64,000 nt of DNA. Source: Suilimivivens aceti. Its GTDB lineage: Bacteria; Bacillota; Clostridia; Lachnospirales; Lachnospiraceae. The notes under the pieces were generated by a model. The model saw only the letters and a program-made list of their open reading frames with translations. It was not told where the DNA came from and made no database searches. Of the stretch, positions 42,087 through 49,732 are shown in pieces (position 1 is the first letter of the stretch; each line of letters starts with the position of its first letter). The DNA is taken from contig NZ_JAOQKJ010000013.1 in the NCBI RefSeq assembly GCF_025567405.1, positions 3,717-67,716 of the forward strand. The letters run 5' to 3'. Made by a program: the position numbers and the translations under genes.

Positions 42087-42401
42087 TTACACACGCAGCT
42101 ATTCAACCTTTTGTGCGATAAGGCTGATGATGTGTACGGCGGGCGGCTGCCTGTTCATGTGCGCTGTCTGCTTGACGAGTTTGCGAATATCGGGCAGATA
42201 CCGAAGTTTGAAAAGCTCATTGCCACTATCCGAAGCCGTGAAATCTCCGCGTCAATCATTCTGCAATCACAGTCACAGCTAAAGGCGATCTACAAGGACA
42301 ACGCAGATACCATTGTCGGCAACTGCGATACGACCCTGTTTTTGGGCGGCAAGGAAAAAACCACGCTCAAAGAAATGTCGGAGCTTTTGGGCATACGATG
42401 A
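42087..42401 (+). pseudogene. Internal fragment of a VirD4/TraG coupling protein
   Basis: About 100 codons of a type IV secretion coupling ATPase: TQLFNLLCDKADDVYGGRLP, the Walker B-like VHVRCLLDEFANIG, IRSREISASIILQSQSQLK and GNCDTTLFLGGKEKTTLKEM. Both ends are cut: the first coherent residues are at about 42090 and the frame ends ELLGIR-stop. Walker A is absent. A scar of a conjugative element. Confidence 0.85.
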
Positions 42402-42482
42402 GCAGATGTTTTTTATTGCCTTTCGAGTATAGATACGTTAAAATATACTTATTAAGCATGATGAATTTGGGAGGTATTTTTC

Positions 42483-43373
42483 GTGGAAATTAGAGTCCTT
42501 CGATATTTTCTGACTGTAGTAAGGGAAGAAAGTATCACAAAAGCCTCAGAAGTTTTACATATCACGCAGCCGACACTTTCACGTCAGCTTGCACAGATGG
42601 AGGAAGATATTGGTGTAAAGCTGTTTGATAGAGGGACACGGAAAATCAAATTGACAAATGAAGGAATACTTCTTCGCCGTCGTGCGGAAGAGATTTTGCA
42701 GCTTGTAGATAAGACAGAAAAAGAATTAGTGGAGCAAGAGGAACAGGTGGAAGGTAAAATTTCCATTGGGTGTGGAGAAATTGCTGCTGTACAACTTCTT
42801 CCTAAAATAATTGAGTCCTTTCGTCAGAAATATCCCCGTGTTACTTTTGATATTTTTACAGCCACAGCAGATTTGGTAAAGGAACAGATGGATAAGGGGT
42901 TACTGGATATTGGTTTGCTTCTTGAGCCGGTTGATATGGAAAAATATGAATTTATTCGTTTGAATATAAGGGAAAAATGGGTGGTTCTGATGAAATCGGA
43001 TGATCCACTCTCCAAGAAAGAAACGGTAAGCGCAAAAGATTTGTCTGTACTGCCTTTGATTCTTCCAAGGCGTATGAATGTGCAGAGTGAGTTGGCAAGT
43101 TGGTTTGGCAACTACTATGAGAAACTGGATATTGTTTTTACCAGCAATTTAAGTACGAACAGCGCAATTATGGTGAATGGAGGCTTGGCATATTCATTGG
43201 TGATTGAAGGGGCTGTACCCTTCTGGGATCAATCAAAGGTTACATTCAGACCGCTTGATCCGCCACTTACAGCAACAAGTGTATTAGCATGGAAACGTGG
43301 TCAGCCGTTTAGCTTAGCAACCACAAAATTCATCAAACATATTCAATGCTTTTTAGGCATTGATAAGCCATAA
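42483..43373 (+). CDS. LysR-family regulator
   Basis: A 296-residue regulator. N-terminal winged helix (VLRYFLTVVREESITKASEV, TQPTLSRQLAQMEEDIG), then a periplasmic-binding-like effector domain (about 90-290). GTG start with GGGAGGT upstream. The same orientation as the flavodoxin genes that follow; a promoter with a dyad at 43385-43413 is its likely target. LysR proteins next to flavodoxin/aldo-keto clusters are common in gut Clostridia. Confidence 0.92.
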   Translation: MEIRVLRYFLTVVREESITKASEVLHITQPTLSRQLAQMEEDIGVKLFDRGTRKIKLTNEGILLRRRAEEILQLVDKTEKELVEQEEQVEGKISIGCGEIAAVQLLPKIIESFRQKYPRVTFDIFTATADLVKEQMDKGLLDIGLLLEPVDMEKYEFIRLNIREKWVVLMKSDDPLSKKETVSAKDLSVLPLILPRRMNVQSELASWFGNYYEKLDIVFTSNLSTNSAIMVNGGLAYSLVIEGAVPFWDQSKVTFRPLDPPLTATSVLAWKRGQPFSLATTKFIKHIQCFLGIDKP

Positions 43374-43384
43374 AAACTAAGCAT

Positions 43385-43413
43385 TTGATATAATTCAATT
43401 AGAAAATTATTAT
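43385..43413 (+). promoter_or_regulatory. Promoter of the flavodoxin cluster with dyad
   Basis: TTGATA (43385-43390), 17 bases, TATTAT (43408-43413). The perfect dyad ATAATT-N9-AATTAT (43390-43410) fills the spacer, a plausible LysR-type site. Confidence 0.55.
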
Positions 43414-43465
43414 ATAGGTGTAGAGATAAAGCAAACAGCTTTAATTTCTGCACCTATATTTTTTA
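43411..43465 (+). terminator. Terminator of the LysR gene
   Basis: ATATAGGTG (43412-43420) with CACCTATAT (43451-43459) then TTTTTTA. It overlaps the -10 of the next promoter, so transcripts from that promoter lack the left arm. Confidence 0.75.
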
Positions 43466-43486
43466 TTGAGGAGGGAGTGCCATTTC

Positions 43487-43681
43487 ATGAAACCGGATTA
43501 TGATTCCCTTATAAACGCCGGATTAAGCAAAGAAGAAATCGCAAAAATTTCAGGATGTGAAGATCAAGAAATGCAGATAAGGATGTTGCGAAAATATCGG
43601 TACAAATTGCTTGATGAGGTACATGAAAAGCAGCAGTCACTTGATGCAATCGATTATATGATCTGTAAAATACAAAAATAA
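43487..43681 (+). CDS. Small helical protein
   Basis: A 64-residue protein (MKPDYDSLINAGLSKEEIAK start), predicted two or three helices; SKEEIAKISGCEDQEMQIRML resembles a helix-turn-helix-like or tether motif. GAGGAGGGAG nine bases before the ATG sets the start. First gene of the flavodoxin operon. Unrecognised. Confidence 0.5.
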   Translation: MKPDYDSLINAGLSKEEIAKISGCEDQEMQIRMLRKYRYKLLDEVHEKQQSLDAIDYMICKIQK

Positions 43682-43717
43682 CAATAAGAGGAAGTGACAA
43701 ATTAAATGGGGGTAATT

Positions 43718-44833
43718 ATGAAAAAATTTCCATCTATTCTATTCGTTTTTTCTCTGCTTTTTATGCTGACTGCTTGCAGCAGTAGCGCAGATCCATCGCA
43801 GGAGAGCAGTGGACAAACCACAAGTCCATCTTCTCAGCAAGATAGCGTTTCAGTGTCTAATGCAGTTTTAGAATCTGAAAGCACAGAAAGCGAACAATCG
43901 GCCAATAACACTTTAATCGTCTATTTTTCACGCTGGGGCAATACAGAATATCCCTCTGATGTGGATGCCATAACTTCGGCAAGTATTGTAGTGGATAATA
44001 ATTCCCGTTATGGTACAACAGAGTATGTCGCTAATATGATAGCGGAGAATGTGGGTGGAGATCTGCACCGGATTGAAACAGTTACTCCTTATACGGCAGA
44101 TTTTGATGAATTGCGGGATGTAAACCATGATGAAATGAGTCGTAATTATTTGCCGGAGCTTAAAGAAAGCAATCTGGATATTTCCGCTTACGATACGGTA
44201 TTTATTGGCTATCCCGTATGGGCAACAGATGTTCCGCAGGCAGTGCTATCTTTTTTGAAGGAGTATGATTTAAGTGGGAAAACAGTTATCCCATTTTGTA
44301 CCCATGATGGCTATGGTGCAGGTAACAGTTATCAGACTATTGCAGAAGCAAGCCATGCAGCAGTTTCGTTAGAGGGTATTGCGATTGAAGCAAAAGATGT
44401 TCCAAACGCACAGGATGCCGTTTCATCATGGCTTGCAGATATAGGAATATCTAAATCTGAAGTACAAACAGGAACTCCTATCAAGATTACGGTTGGTGAA
44501 GTTAGTTTAGATGGAATTCTATACGATACAGAACTGGCAGAGGAAATCAAAACATATTTTCCGTTGACAATTTCCATGGTGGGTTACGGTGGCAGAGAAT
44601 ACTATGGAGGGGTTGAGTTCTATCCAGAACATTTGGAAGGCGGTCAGAAGAATTTTGAGAATGGTGATATTACCTATTGCGAGGCACACCATAATATGGC
44701 CATTTTCTATGCACAGACAGATAACCCGGTACTTTCTGTGGATGTCATTCCGATTGGCAGAGTGACTTCGGACTTATCTGTTTTTGAAAACCTTGACAGC
44801 CGGGAGGAAGTCATCTTCTCGCTGGCAGAATAA
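43718..44833 (+). CDS. Lipoprotein flavodoxin fused to cyclophilin-like domain
   Basis: A 371-residue surface lipoprotein. Signal peptide with lipobox LTAC (Cys about 20), a Ser/Gln-rich linker, a flavodoxin domain (about 60-245; IVYFSRWGNTEY start of the FMN loop, FIGYPVW, VIPFCTHDGYGAG), then a cyclophilin-like beta domain (about 250-371; ITVGEVSLDGILYDTELAEE, NMAIFYAQTD, DVIPIGRV). The first flavodoxin loop has a long insertion with no clear T-x-T-G-N. It probably carries FMN on the outer face of the membrane. GGGGG seven bases before the second ATG chooses 43718. Confidence 0.8.
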   Translation: MKKFPSILFVFSLLFMLTACSSSADPSQESSGQTTSPSSQQDSVSVSNAVLESESTESEQSANNTLIVYFSRWGNTEYPSDVDAITSASIVVDNNSRYGTTEYVANMIAENVGGDLHRIETVTPYTADFDELRDVNHDEMSRNYLPELKESNLDISAYDTVFIGYPVWATDVPQAVLSFLKEYDLSGKTVIPFCTHDGYGAGNSYQTIAEASHAAVSLEGIAIEAKDVPNAQDAVSSWLADIGISKSEVQTGTPIKITVGEVSLDGILYDTELAEEIKTYFPLTISMVGYGGREYYGGVEFYPEHLEGGQKNFENGDITYCEAHHNMAIFYAQTDNPVLSVDVIPIGRVTSDLSVFENLDSREEVIFSLAE

Positions 44834-44853
44834 AAATGATGGAGGTATTTATA

Positions 44854-45528
44854 ATGAAAAAAGCAATCGCTATCTTACTTTCTTTGACTATGATTTTGGG
44901 ACTTGCAGCTTGCGGAAATTCTGCAAGCCAGACAGAGCAACCATCTACAGAAGATACTTCCGTGGAAAGTAAAGCTGATACCAATTCTGCGGAAAGCAGG
45001 ACAGATATGGAGAATACGGAGAATCAAGATGTACAGGATCATAAGGTTTTGGTTGCCTACTTCTCTGCGACAGGTACCACAAAGGGTGTGGCAGAGCATA
45101 TCGCAAATGGTCTGAACGCAGACATTTACGAAATCGTTCCTGAAGATCCATATACAGATGCAGACCTTAACTACAATGACAACAACAGCCGTACTACGAT
45201 TGAAATGAACGATCCCAATGCCCGTCCCGCAATTTCCGGTTCTGTTGAGAACATGGAGCAGTATGACATCATATTCGTTGGCTATCCCATCTGGTGGGGA
45301 GAGGCACCGAGAATCGTCAGCACTTTCATGGAAAGCTATGACTTTTCCGGCAAGACCATTGTTCCTTTCTGCACTTCCGGTGGCAGCGGCATTGGTTCCA
45401 GTGCGTCTAATCTGGAGCGTCTCACCAGCGGAGCTACTTGGCTTGATGGACGGCGGCTAAATGGCAGCGATTCTCAGGATACCGTTATGGAATGGGTAAA
45501 CAGCCTTGATCTGAACCTGGCAGAATAA
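44854..45528 (+). CDS. Lipoprotein flavodoxin
   Basis: A 224-residue lipoprotein: signal peptide with lipobox LAAC, linker rich in Ser/Glu/Thr, then a flavodoxin domain with the FMN phosphate loop YFSATGTTKGVAEHIA, a Tyr/Trp-rich second loop (FVGYPIWWGEAPRIV) and a third loop TSGGSGIGSSA. All FMN contacts look intact. GGAGG before the ATG at 44854 argues against the earlier ATG at 44836. Neighbouring lipoprotein flavodoxins on both sides. Confidence 0.85.
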   Translation: MKKAIAILLSLTMILGLAACGNSASQTEQPSTEDTSVESKADTNSAESRTDMENTENQDVQDHKVLVAYFSATGTTKGVAEHIANGLNADIYEIVPEDPYTDADLNYNDNNSRTTIEMNDPNARPAISGSVENMEQYDIIFVGYPIWWGEAPRIVSTFMESYDFSGKTIVPFCTSGGSGIGSSASNLERLTSGATWLDGRRLNGSDSQDTVMEWVNSLDLNLAE

Positions 45529-45560
45529 CCCGATAAAGAAGATTTCAAGGAGATGATTAC

Positions 45561-46274
45561 ATGAAAAAAATAACCGCACTGATACTTTCTGTTGTACTGG
45601 TGTTTTCTCTGGCAGCCTGCTCTAATACACAGCAGAACGATGCTTCTGATCCTGTGTCCAGCGAAGCACCCTCTCTGGTGATAGAATCCACTCCCGCAGA
45701 AGGCACAGAAACGAAAGGTAGCAATATTCTGATTGCTTATTTTACCTACGGCGAAAATGCGGAGCTTCCCGATGACGTGGACGCTTCTGCATCAGCCAGT
45801 ATTCAAATCTTTAACGGTGAAGTCACAGGCAATACCGGTGTGATGGCCCGTATGATTGCAGAAGCTTCCGGCGGAGAATTGTTTTCTATCCGAACAGTAG
45901 AACCTTATCCCAATAACTACAATGATACTGTTGAGGTTGGACAGACTGAAAAGAACAATGGCATTCATCCGGAATTGGCTACGCATATCGAAAATCTGGA
46001 TCAGTACGATACGATTTTTGTTGGCTTCCCAAACTGGTGGTATGGTATGCCTATGGTAATGTATAGCTTTTTTGACGAGTATGACTTCAGTGGGAAAACA
46101 GTGATCCCCTTCTGCACTTCCGGTGGCAGTGCATTCTCGGATGCGATTGATGAAATTAAAAATATGGAGCCGGATGCAACCATTCTTGACGGACTTCATA
46201 TTGGCAGTTCCAGTGTAACCGATGCGGAAAGCAGAGTGAGCGAATGGGTGCAGGGACTCGGTTTATCTAAATGA
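45561..46274 (+). CDS. Lipoprotein flavodoxin
   Basis: A 237-residue lipoprotein with lipobox LAAC and a flavodoxin domain: LIAYFTYGENAELPDDVDAS replaces the usual phosphate loop, then FVGFPNWWYGMPMVMYSFFD and PFCTSGGSAFSDAI. Like the first paralogue the loop carries an insertion starting D-D-V-D-A, so two sub-types of flavodoxin coexist here. AAGGAGATGATT precedes the ATG. Confidence 0.85.
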   Translation: MKKITALILSVVLVFSLAACSNTQQNDASDPVSSEAPSLVIESTPAEGTETKGSNILIAYFTYGENAELPDDVDASASASIQIFNGEVTGNTGVMARMIAEASGGELFSIRTVEPYPNNYNDTVEVGQTEKNNGIHPELATHIENLDQYDTIFVGFPNWWYGMPMVMYSFFDEYDFSGKTVIPFCTSGGSAFSDAIDEIKNMEPDATILDGLHIGSSSVTDAESRVSEWVQGLGLSK

Positions 46275-46294
46275 TACGAAAGGACAAATGACTC

Positions 46295-46981
46295 ATGAAA
46301 CTAAAAATAAAGATGGGAATTGATTTACTGATGACAGCGCTGTTACTTTGTCTGATGGCTTATCAAGTCACCGGACAGAAGCTTCATGAGTGGTTTGGAA
46401 CAGGGATGCTTGTACTGTTTTTGCTACATAACATTCTGAATATCCGGTGGTATGGTAGCCTGTTCAAAGGGAAATATACCCTGCTGCGGGCAATGCAGAC
46501 ACTCATCAATATCAGTGTCCTTATTTCTATGCTGTGTTTGGGGTTCAGTGGAATTGTGTTGTCCCGTCACATTTTTGCGGGATTACCCATTCAAGGGCCG
46601 ATGGCAACAGCGAGAACCATGCACCTGGCGGCATCTTATTGGGGATTTGTGCTGATGAGTATTCATTTAGGATTTCATTGGAGCATGGTTCTTGGACTGT
46701 TCCGCAGACTTTGGAGCAGAAAGAAAACCCCTGCTACATTTGTATGGCTGATGCGTTTTATAGCAATTTTTATTGCGGGGTACGGAGCGTACTGTTTCCA
46801 TAAGGAAAATATTGTCTCCTATATGTTCCTTAAACAGGAGTTTGTGTTTTTTGATTTTGAACAGAGTGCAGTTTCTGTATTTGCAGGGTATATCACCATG
46901 ATGGGACTATGGGTCTTTATCGGCTTTTACACAGTGAAAGGACTCAGAAAGATAACCTCACAGAGCAGAAGAAAAGAATAA
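46295..46981 (+). CDS. DUF4405 membrane protein, predicted b-type cytochrome
   Basis: A 228-residue protein with about five or six membrane helices. Five His lie in or near helices: H31, H45, H110, H124, H128. H31/H45 and H110/H124 are both spaced x13, as in cytochromes with two hemes stacked between two helices (bc1 cytochrome b, ferric reductases). The DUF4405 family has such conserved His. Heme binding is inferred. It sits between the lipoprotein flavodoxins and the MATE gene, 20 bp after the former. Confidence 0.75.
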   Translation: MKLKIKMGIDLLMTALLLCLMAYQVTGQKLHEWFGTGMLVLFLLHNILNIRWYGSLFKGKYTLLRAMQTLINISVLISMLCLGFSGIVLSRHIFAGLPIQGPMATARTMHLAASYWGFVLMSIHLGFHWSMVLGLFRRLWSRKKTPATFVWLMRFIAIFIAGYGAYCFHKENIVSYMFLKQEFVFFDFEQSAVSVFAGYITMMGLWVFIGFYTVKGLRKITSQSRRKE

Positions 46982-47009
46982 ATTGTAAAATCTTAGTGGA
47001 GGAAAAGGC

Positions 47010-48353
47010 ATGGATCAGCAAACGGTTCTGTTTTCAAATAAGAGTTTGAAGGCTATGATTATTCCCCTGTTTTTAGAGCAGCTGCTGATAATGCTTGTAG
47101 GGATGGCGGACACACTGGTGGTCAGCTACGCAGGAGAAGCGGCAGTATCCGGTGTTTCACTGGTAAATCAGTTCAATACTATTTTTATTTATCTATTTAC
47201 AGCATTGGCATCTGGAGGGGCGGTTGTGATCAGCCAGTATATTGGTAGAAAGAAAAATGATGACGCTGGAGAATCCGCCAGTCAGCTTCTTTCATTTTCT
47301 GCGATTTTTTCCATACTGATCGCAATGATAGTTCTGATTGGAAATGAAGGGATGCTTCGTCTGATGTTCGGTAAAGTGGAAGATTCTGTGATGCACTCTT
47401 GTATTACATACCTTAGGATTTCTGCATATTCCTATCCGGCATTGGCGGTTTACAATGCTGGCGCTGCCCTTTTTCGCAGTATTGGAAAAACCAGTTTGAC
47501 CATGTATTTGTCGGTAATTTCCAATATCATCAATGTTGTTGGAAATCTCATTGGTGTATTTGTTTTGCGTGCAGGTGTTGCGGGTGTTGCATACCCTTCA
47601 CTGATCGCTCGGACATTTTCAGCCGTGATGATTACAGCACTTTGTTTTCAGAGAAAAAATGAAGTGTTATATCGCTGCAAGTGGATTTTTCGGTGGAATG
47701 TGGATTTCATGAAACAAATTCTAAAAATCGCAATTCCAAACGGAATGGAAAATGGCGTTTTCCAGTTAGTAAAAGTGGCATTAAGCAGTATTGTTGCACT
47801 TTTTGGAACATACCAGATTGCTGCAAATGGCGTTGCACAAAGTATCTGGTCGTTGGCTGCACTGGCGGGAGTTGCTATGGGTCCCGTATTTATAACAGTC
47901 ATTGGACAGTGTATGGGAAATGGGGATACAGATGCTGCGGATCATTATTTTAAGAGATTGACAAGAATCACATTGCTGATTTCATCGGCATGGAATCTTT
48001 TGATTTTTCTTCTGACCCCATTCTTTATGAAATTTTATGCTTTGCAGCCGGAGACCAAACGGCTTGTGATCTGGCTGGTTTTAATCCATAACGTGTTTAA
48101 TGCAGCAGCATATCCCTTTTCCGGTGCGCTTAGTAATGGGCTGCGTGCAGCGGGTGATGTAAAATTCACCATGTATGTTTCGGTTATATCTACAATAGCA
48201 GTGCGCCTGCTTTTATCATGGCTCTTGGGAATTGTTTTGAAAATGGGCGTGATCGGGATTGCTATTGCAATGGTTTGCGACTGGAGCATTCGGGCGGTCA
48301 TTTTCTTCTGGAGGCAGAAGTCCGGAAAATGGAAAACATTTCAGGTGATATAG
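47010..48353 (+). CDS. MATE-family efflux transporter
   Basis: A 447-residue, 12-helix exporter of the MatE type: FLEQLLIMLVGMADTLVVSYAG start and PSLIARTFSAVMI, ANGVAQSIWSLAALAGVAMG in the two halves. Uses Na+ or H+ to expel cationic compounds; the substrate is unknown. Being inside a redox cluster, it may export a product or a flavin. GGAGGAAAAGGC precedes the ATG. Confidence 0.92.
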   Translation: MDQQTVLFSNKSLKAMIIPLFLEQLLIMLVGMADTLVVSYAGEAAVSGVSLVNQFNTIFIYLFTALASGGAVVISQYIGRKKNDDAGESASQLLSFSAIFSILIAMIVLIGNEGMLRLMFGKVEDSVMHSCITYLRISAYSYPALAVYNAGAALFRSIGKTSLTMYLSVISNIINVVGNLIGVFVLRAGVAGVAYPSLIARTFSAVMITALCFQRKNEVLYRCKWIFRWNVDFMKQILKIAIPNGMENGVFQLVKVALSSIVALFGTYQIAANGVAQSIWSLAALAGVAMGPVFITVIGQCMGNGDTDAADHYFKRLTRITLLISSAWNLLIFLLTPFFMKFYALQPETKRLVIWLVLIHNVFNAAAYPFSGALSNGLRAAGDVKFTMYVSVISTIAVRLLLSWLLGIVLKMGVIGIAIAMVCDWSIRAVIFFWRQKSGKWKTFQVI

Positions 48354-48400
48354 ATTCATTTATAATAAGTTCAATAACATAATTTACGGAGGAAATTACT

Positions 48401-48877
48401 ATGAGTAAGAAAATTTTGGTAGCCTATTTTTCAGCAAGCGGCGTGACTGCAAAGGCAGCGTGGAAACTTTCGGAAGCGGCAGGCGCAGACCTGTATGAGA
48501 TTAAACCAAAGGTGCCGTACAGCAGTGCCGATCTGGACTGGACAAATAAAAAGAGCCGCAGCAGTGTGGAGATGAACGATCCGACATTCCGTCCTGCAAT
48601 TGCCGGGAAACTGGAAGGTATGGATCAGTATGATCTAGTGTTTGTCGGATTTCCTATCTGGTGGTATGTTGCACCAACGATTATTAACACTTTTTTGGAG
48701 AGTTATGATTTCTCAGGCAAAACCATCGTTCCTTTTGCTACTTCTGGCGGCAGCGGCATGGGAAACACAAATGAAAAACTTGCACCGAGCTGTCCTGGCG
48801 CTATCCTGATGAAAGGAAAAATGCTGAATGGCTCGTTGTCTCAGGAAGAATTGAAAGCATGGGTAAAAAGTCTGTGA
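48401..48877 (+). CDS. Cytoplasmic flavodoxin
   Basis: A 158-residue flavodoxin without signal peptide. Phosphate loop YFSASGVTAKAAWKL, FVGFPIWWYVAPTI and TSGGSGMGNTN are present, all as in the family of bacterial long-loop-less flavodoxins. Closest among neighbours to the second lipoprotein paralogue. GGAGGAAATT precedes the ATG. The in-frame sequence after its TGA is an aldo/keto reductase tail. Confidence 0.9.
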   Translation: MSKKILVAYFSASGVTAKAAWKLSEAAGADLYEIKPKVPYSSADLDWTNKKSRSSVEMNDPTFRPAIAGKLEGMDQYDLVFVGFPIWWYVAPTIINTFLESYDFSGKTIVPFATSGGSGMGNTNEKLAPSCPGAILMKGKMLNGSLSQEELKAWVKSL

Positions 48878-48967
48878 GTTGGATGTGGGCATTGTAACAA
48901 ACGCTGCCCGTTCCATGTGGATCAGGTTGCAAGGATGCAAGAGATTTTAGGCTATTTTAATTCTTGA
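48878..48967 (+). pseudogene. C-terminal remnant of an aldo/keto reductase
   Basis: Immediately after, and in frame with, the flavodoxin stop the text reads GCGHCNKRCPFHVDQVARMQ and ends with EILGYFNS-stop. The C-G-H-C-N-x-R-C-P motif followed by V-D-Q-x-A-R-M-Q is the ferredoxin-like tail of the large clostridial aldo/keto reductases. The other 300 or so codons are absent. It is a deletion scar, or the tail captured behind the flavodoxin gene. Confidence 0.75.
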
Positions 48968-48981
48968 AGGGAGAATCAATC

Positions 48982-49386
48982 ATGACAGAAAAAGATTTTA
49001 AACAGATCTTCCCATTGGGTGAGAAAAATGATGCGTATGCACAATATTTTGTTGGACAGAGTTACCTGTCCATGCTAACAACGGAAAGAGTTGGAATTGC
49101 AAATGTAACTTTTGAGCCAGGATGCCGGAATAACTGGCATATTCATCACAAAGGCGGACAGATTTTGCTCTGTACTGCCGGACGTGGATATTATCAGGAG
49201 TGGGGAAAACCGGCTCAGGAGATGAACCCCGGTGATGTCATCAATATTGCGCCGGAAGTGAAGCATTGGCATGGCGCTGCTCCTGATAGCTGGTTTTCTC
49301 ATTTGGCGGTGGATGTACCGGCAGAAGGAAGTTCTAATGAATGGTTGGAACCGGTGAAGGAAGAAGAATACAGTAAGCTAAAATAA
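48982..49386 (+). CDS. Cupin-domain protein
   Basis: A 134-residue single-domain cupin: motif 1 RNNWHIHHKGGQILLC with His-x-His ligands and motif 2 PGDVINIAPEVKHWHGA. Metal-binding fold used in many small oxidoreductases and isomerases. AAGGGAG before ATG 48982 sets the start. Commonly paired with the carboxymuconolactone-decarboxylase-like gene that follows 11 bp later. Confidence 0.88.
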   Translation: MTEKDFKQIFPLGEKNDAYAQYFVGQSYLSMLTTERVGIANVTFEPGCRNNWHIHHKGGQILLCTAGRGYYQEWGKPAQEMNPGDVINIAPEVKHWHGAAPDSWFSHLAVDVPAEGSSNEWLEPVKEEEYSKLK

Positions 49387-49397
49387 GGAGACAGATT

Positions 49398-49718
49398 ATG
49401 AAAAAGGTAACAGCGGGCAGAGATGCTCTGGGTGATTTTGCACCAAAATTTGCGGAACTGAATGATGATGTTCTGTTTGGAGAAGTGTGGTCACGAGAAG
49501 ATAAGCTCCCTGCAAGAGATAGAAGCATTGTTACAGTAACAGCACTTATGGCAAGCGGCGTTCTGGACAACTCTCTTGCCTTTCATATAGGAGAAGCAAA
49601 AAAGAACGGTATTACAAAAGAAGAAATGGCAGAAATTTTGACACACGCTGCCTTTTATGCTGGCTGGCCGAAAGCATGGGCAGCATTCCGCATGGCAAAA
49701 GAAATCTATCAGGACTAA
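49398..49718 (+). CDS. Carboxymuconolactone decarboxylase-like protein
   Basis: A 106-residue all-helical protein of the CMD/AhpD superfamily: DRSIVTVTALMASGVLDNSL and FHIGEAKKNGITKEEMAEIL, AAFYAGWPKAWAAFR. The redox C-x-x-C of AhpD is absent, so it is the non-peroxidase branch. AAGGAGACAG precedes the ATG. Cupin-CMD pairs are frequent and often regulated by LysR proteins. Confidence 0.88.
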   Translation: MKKVTAGRDALGDFAPKFAELNDDVLFGEVWSREDKLPARDRSIVTVTALMASGVLDNSLAFHIGEAKKNGITKEEMAEILTHAAFYAGWPKAWAAFRMAKEIYQD

Positions 49719-49732
49719 GGAGGAAAAACATT

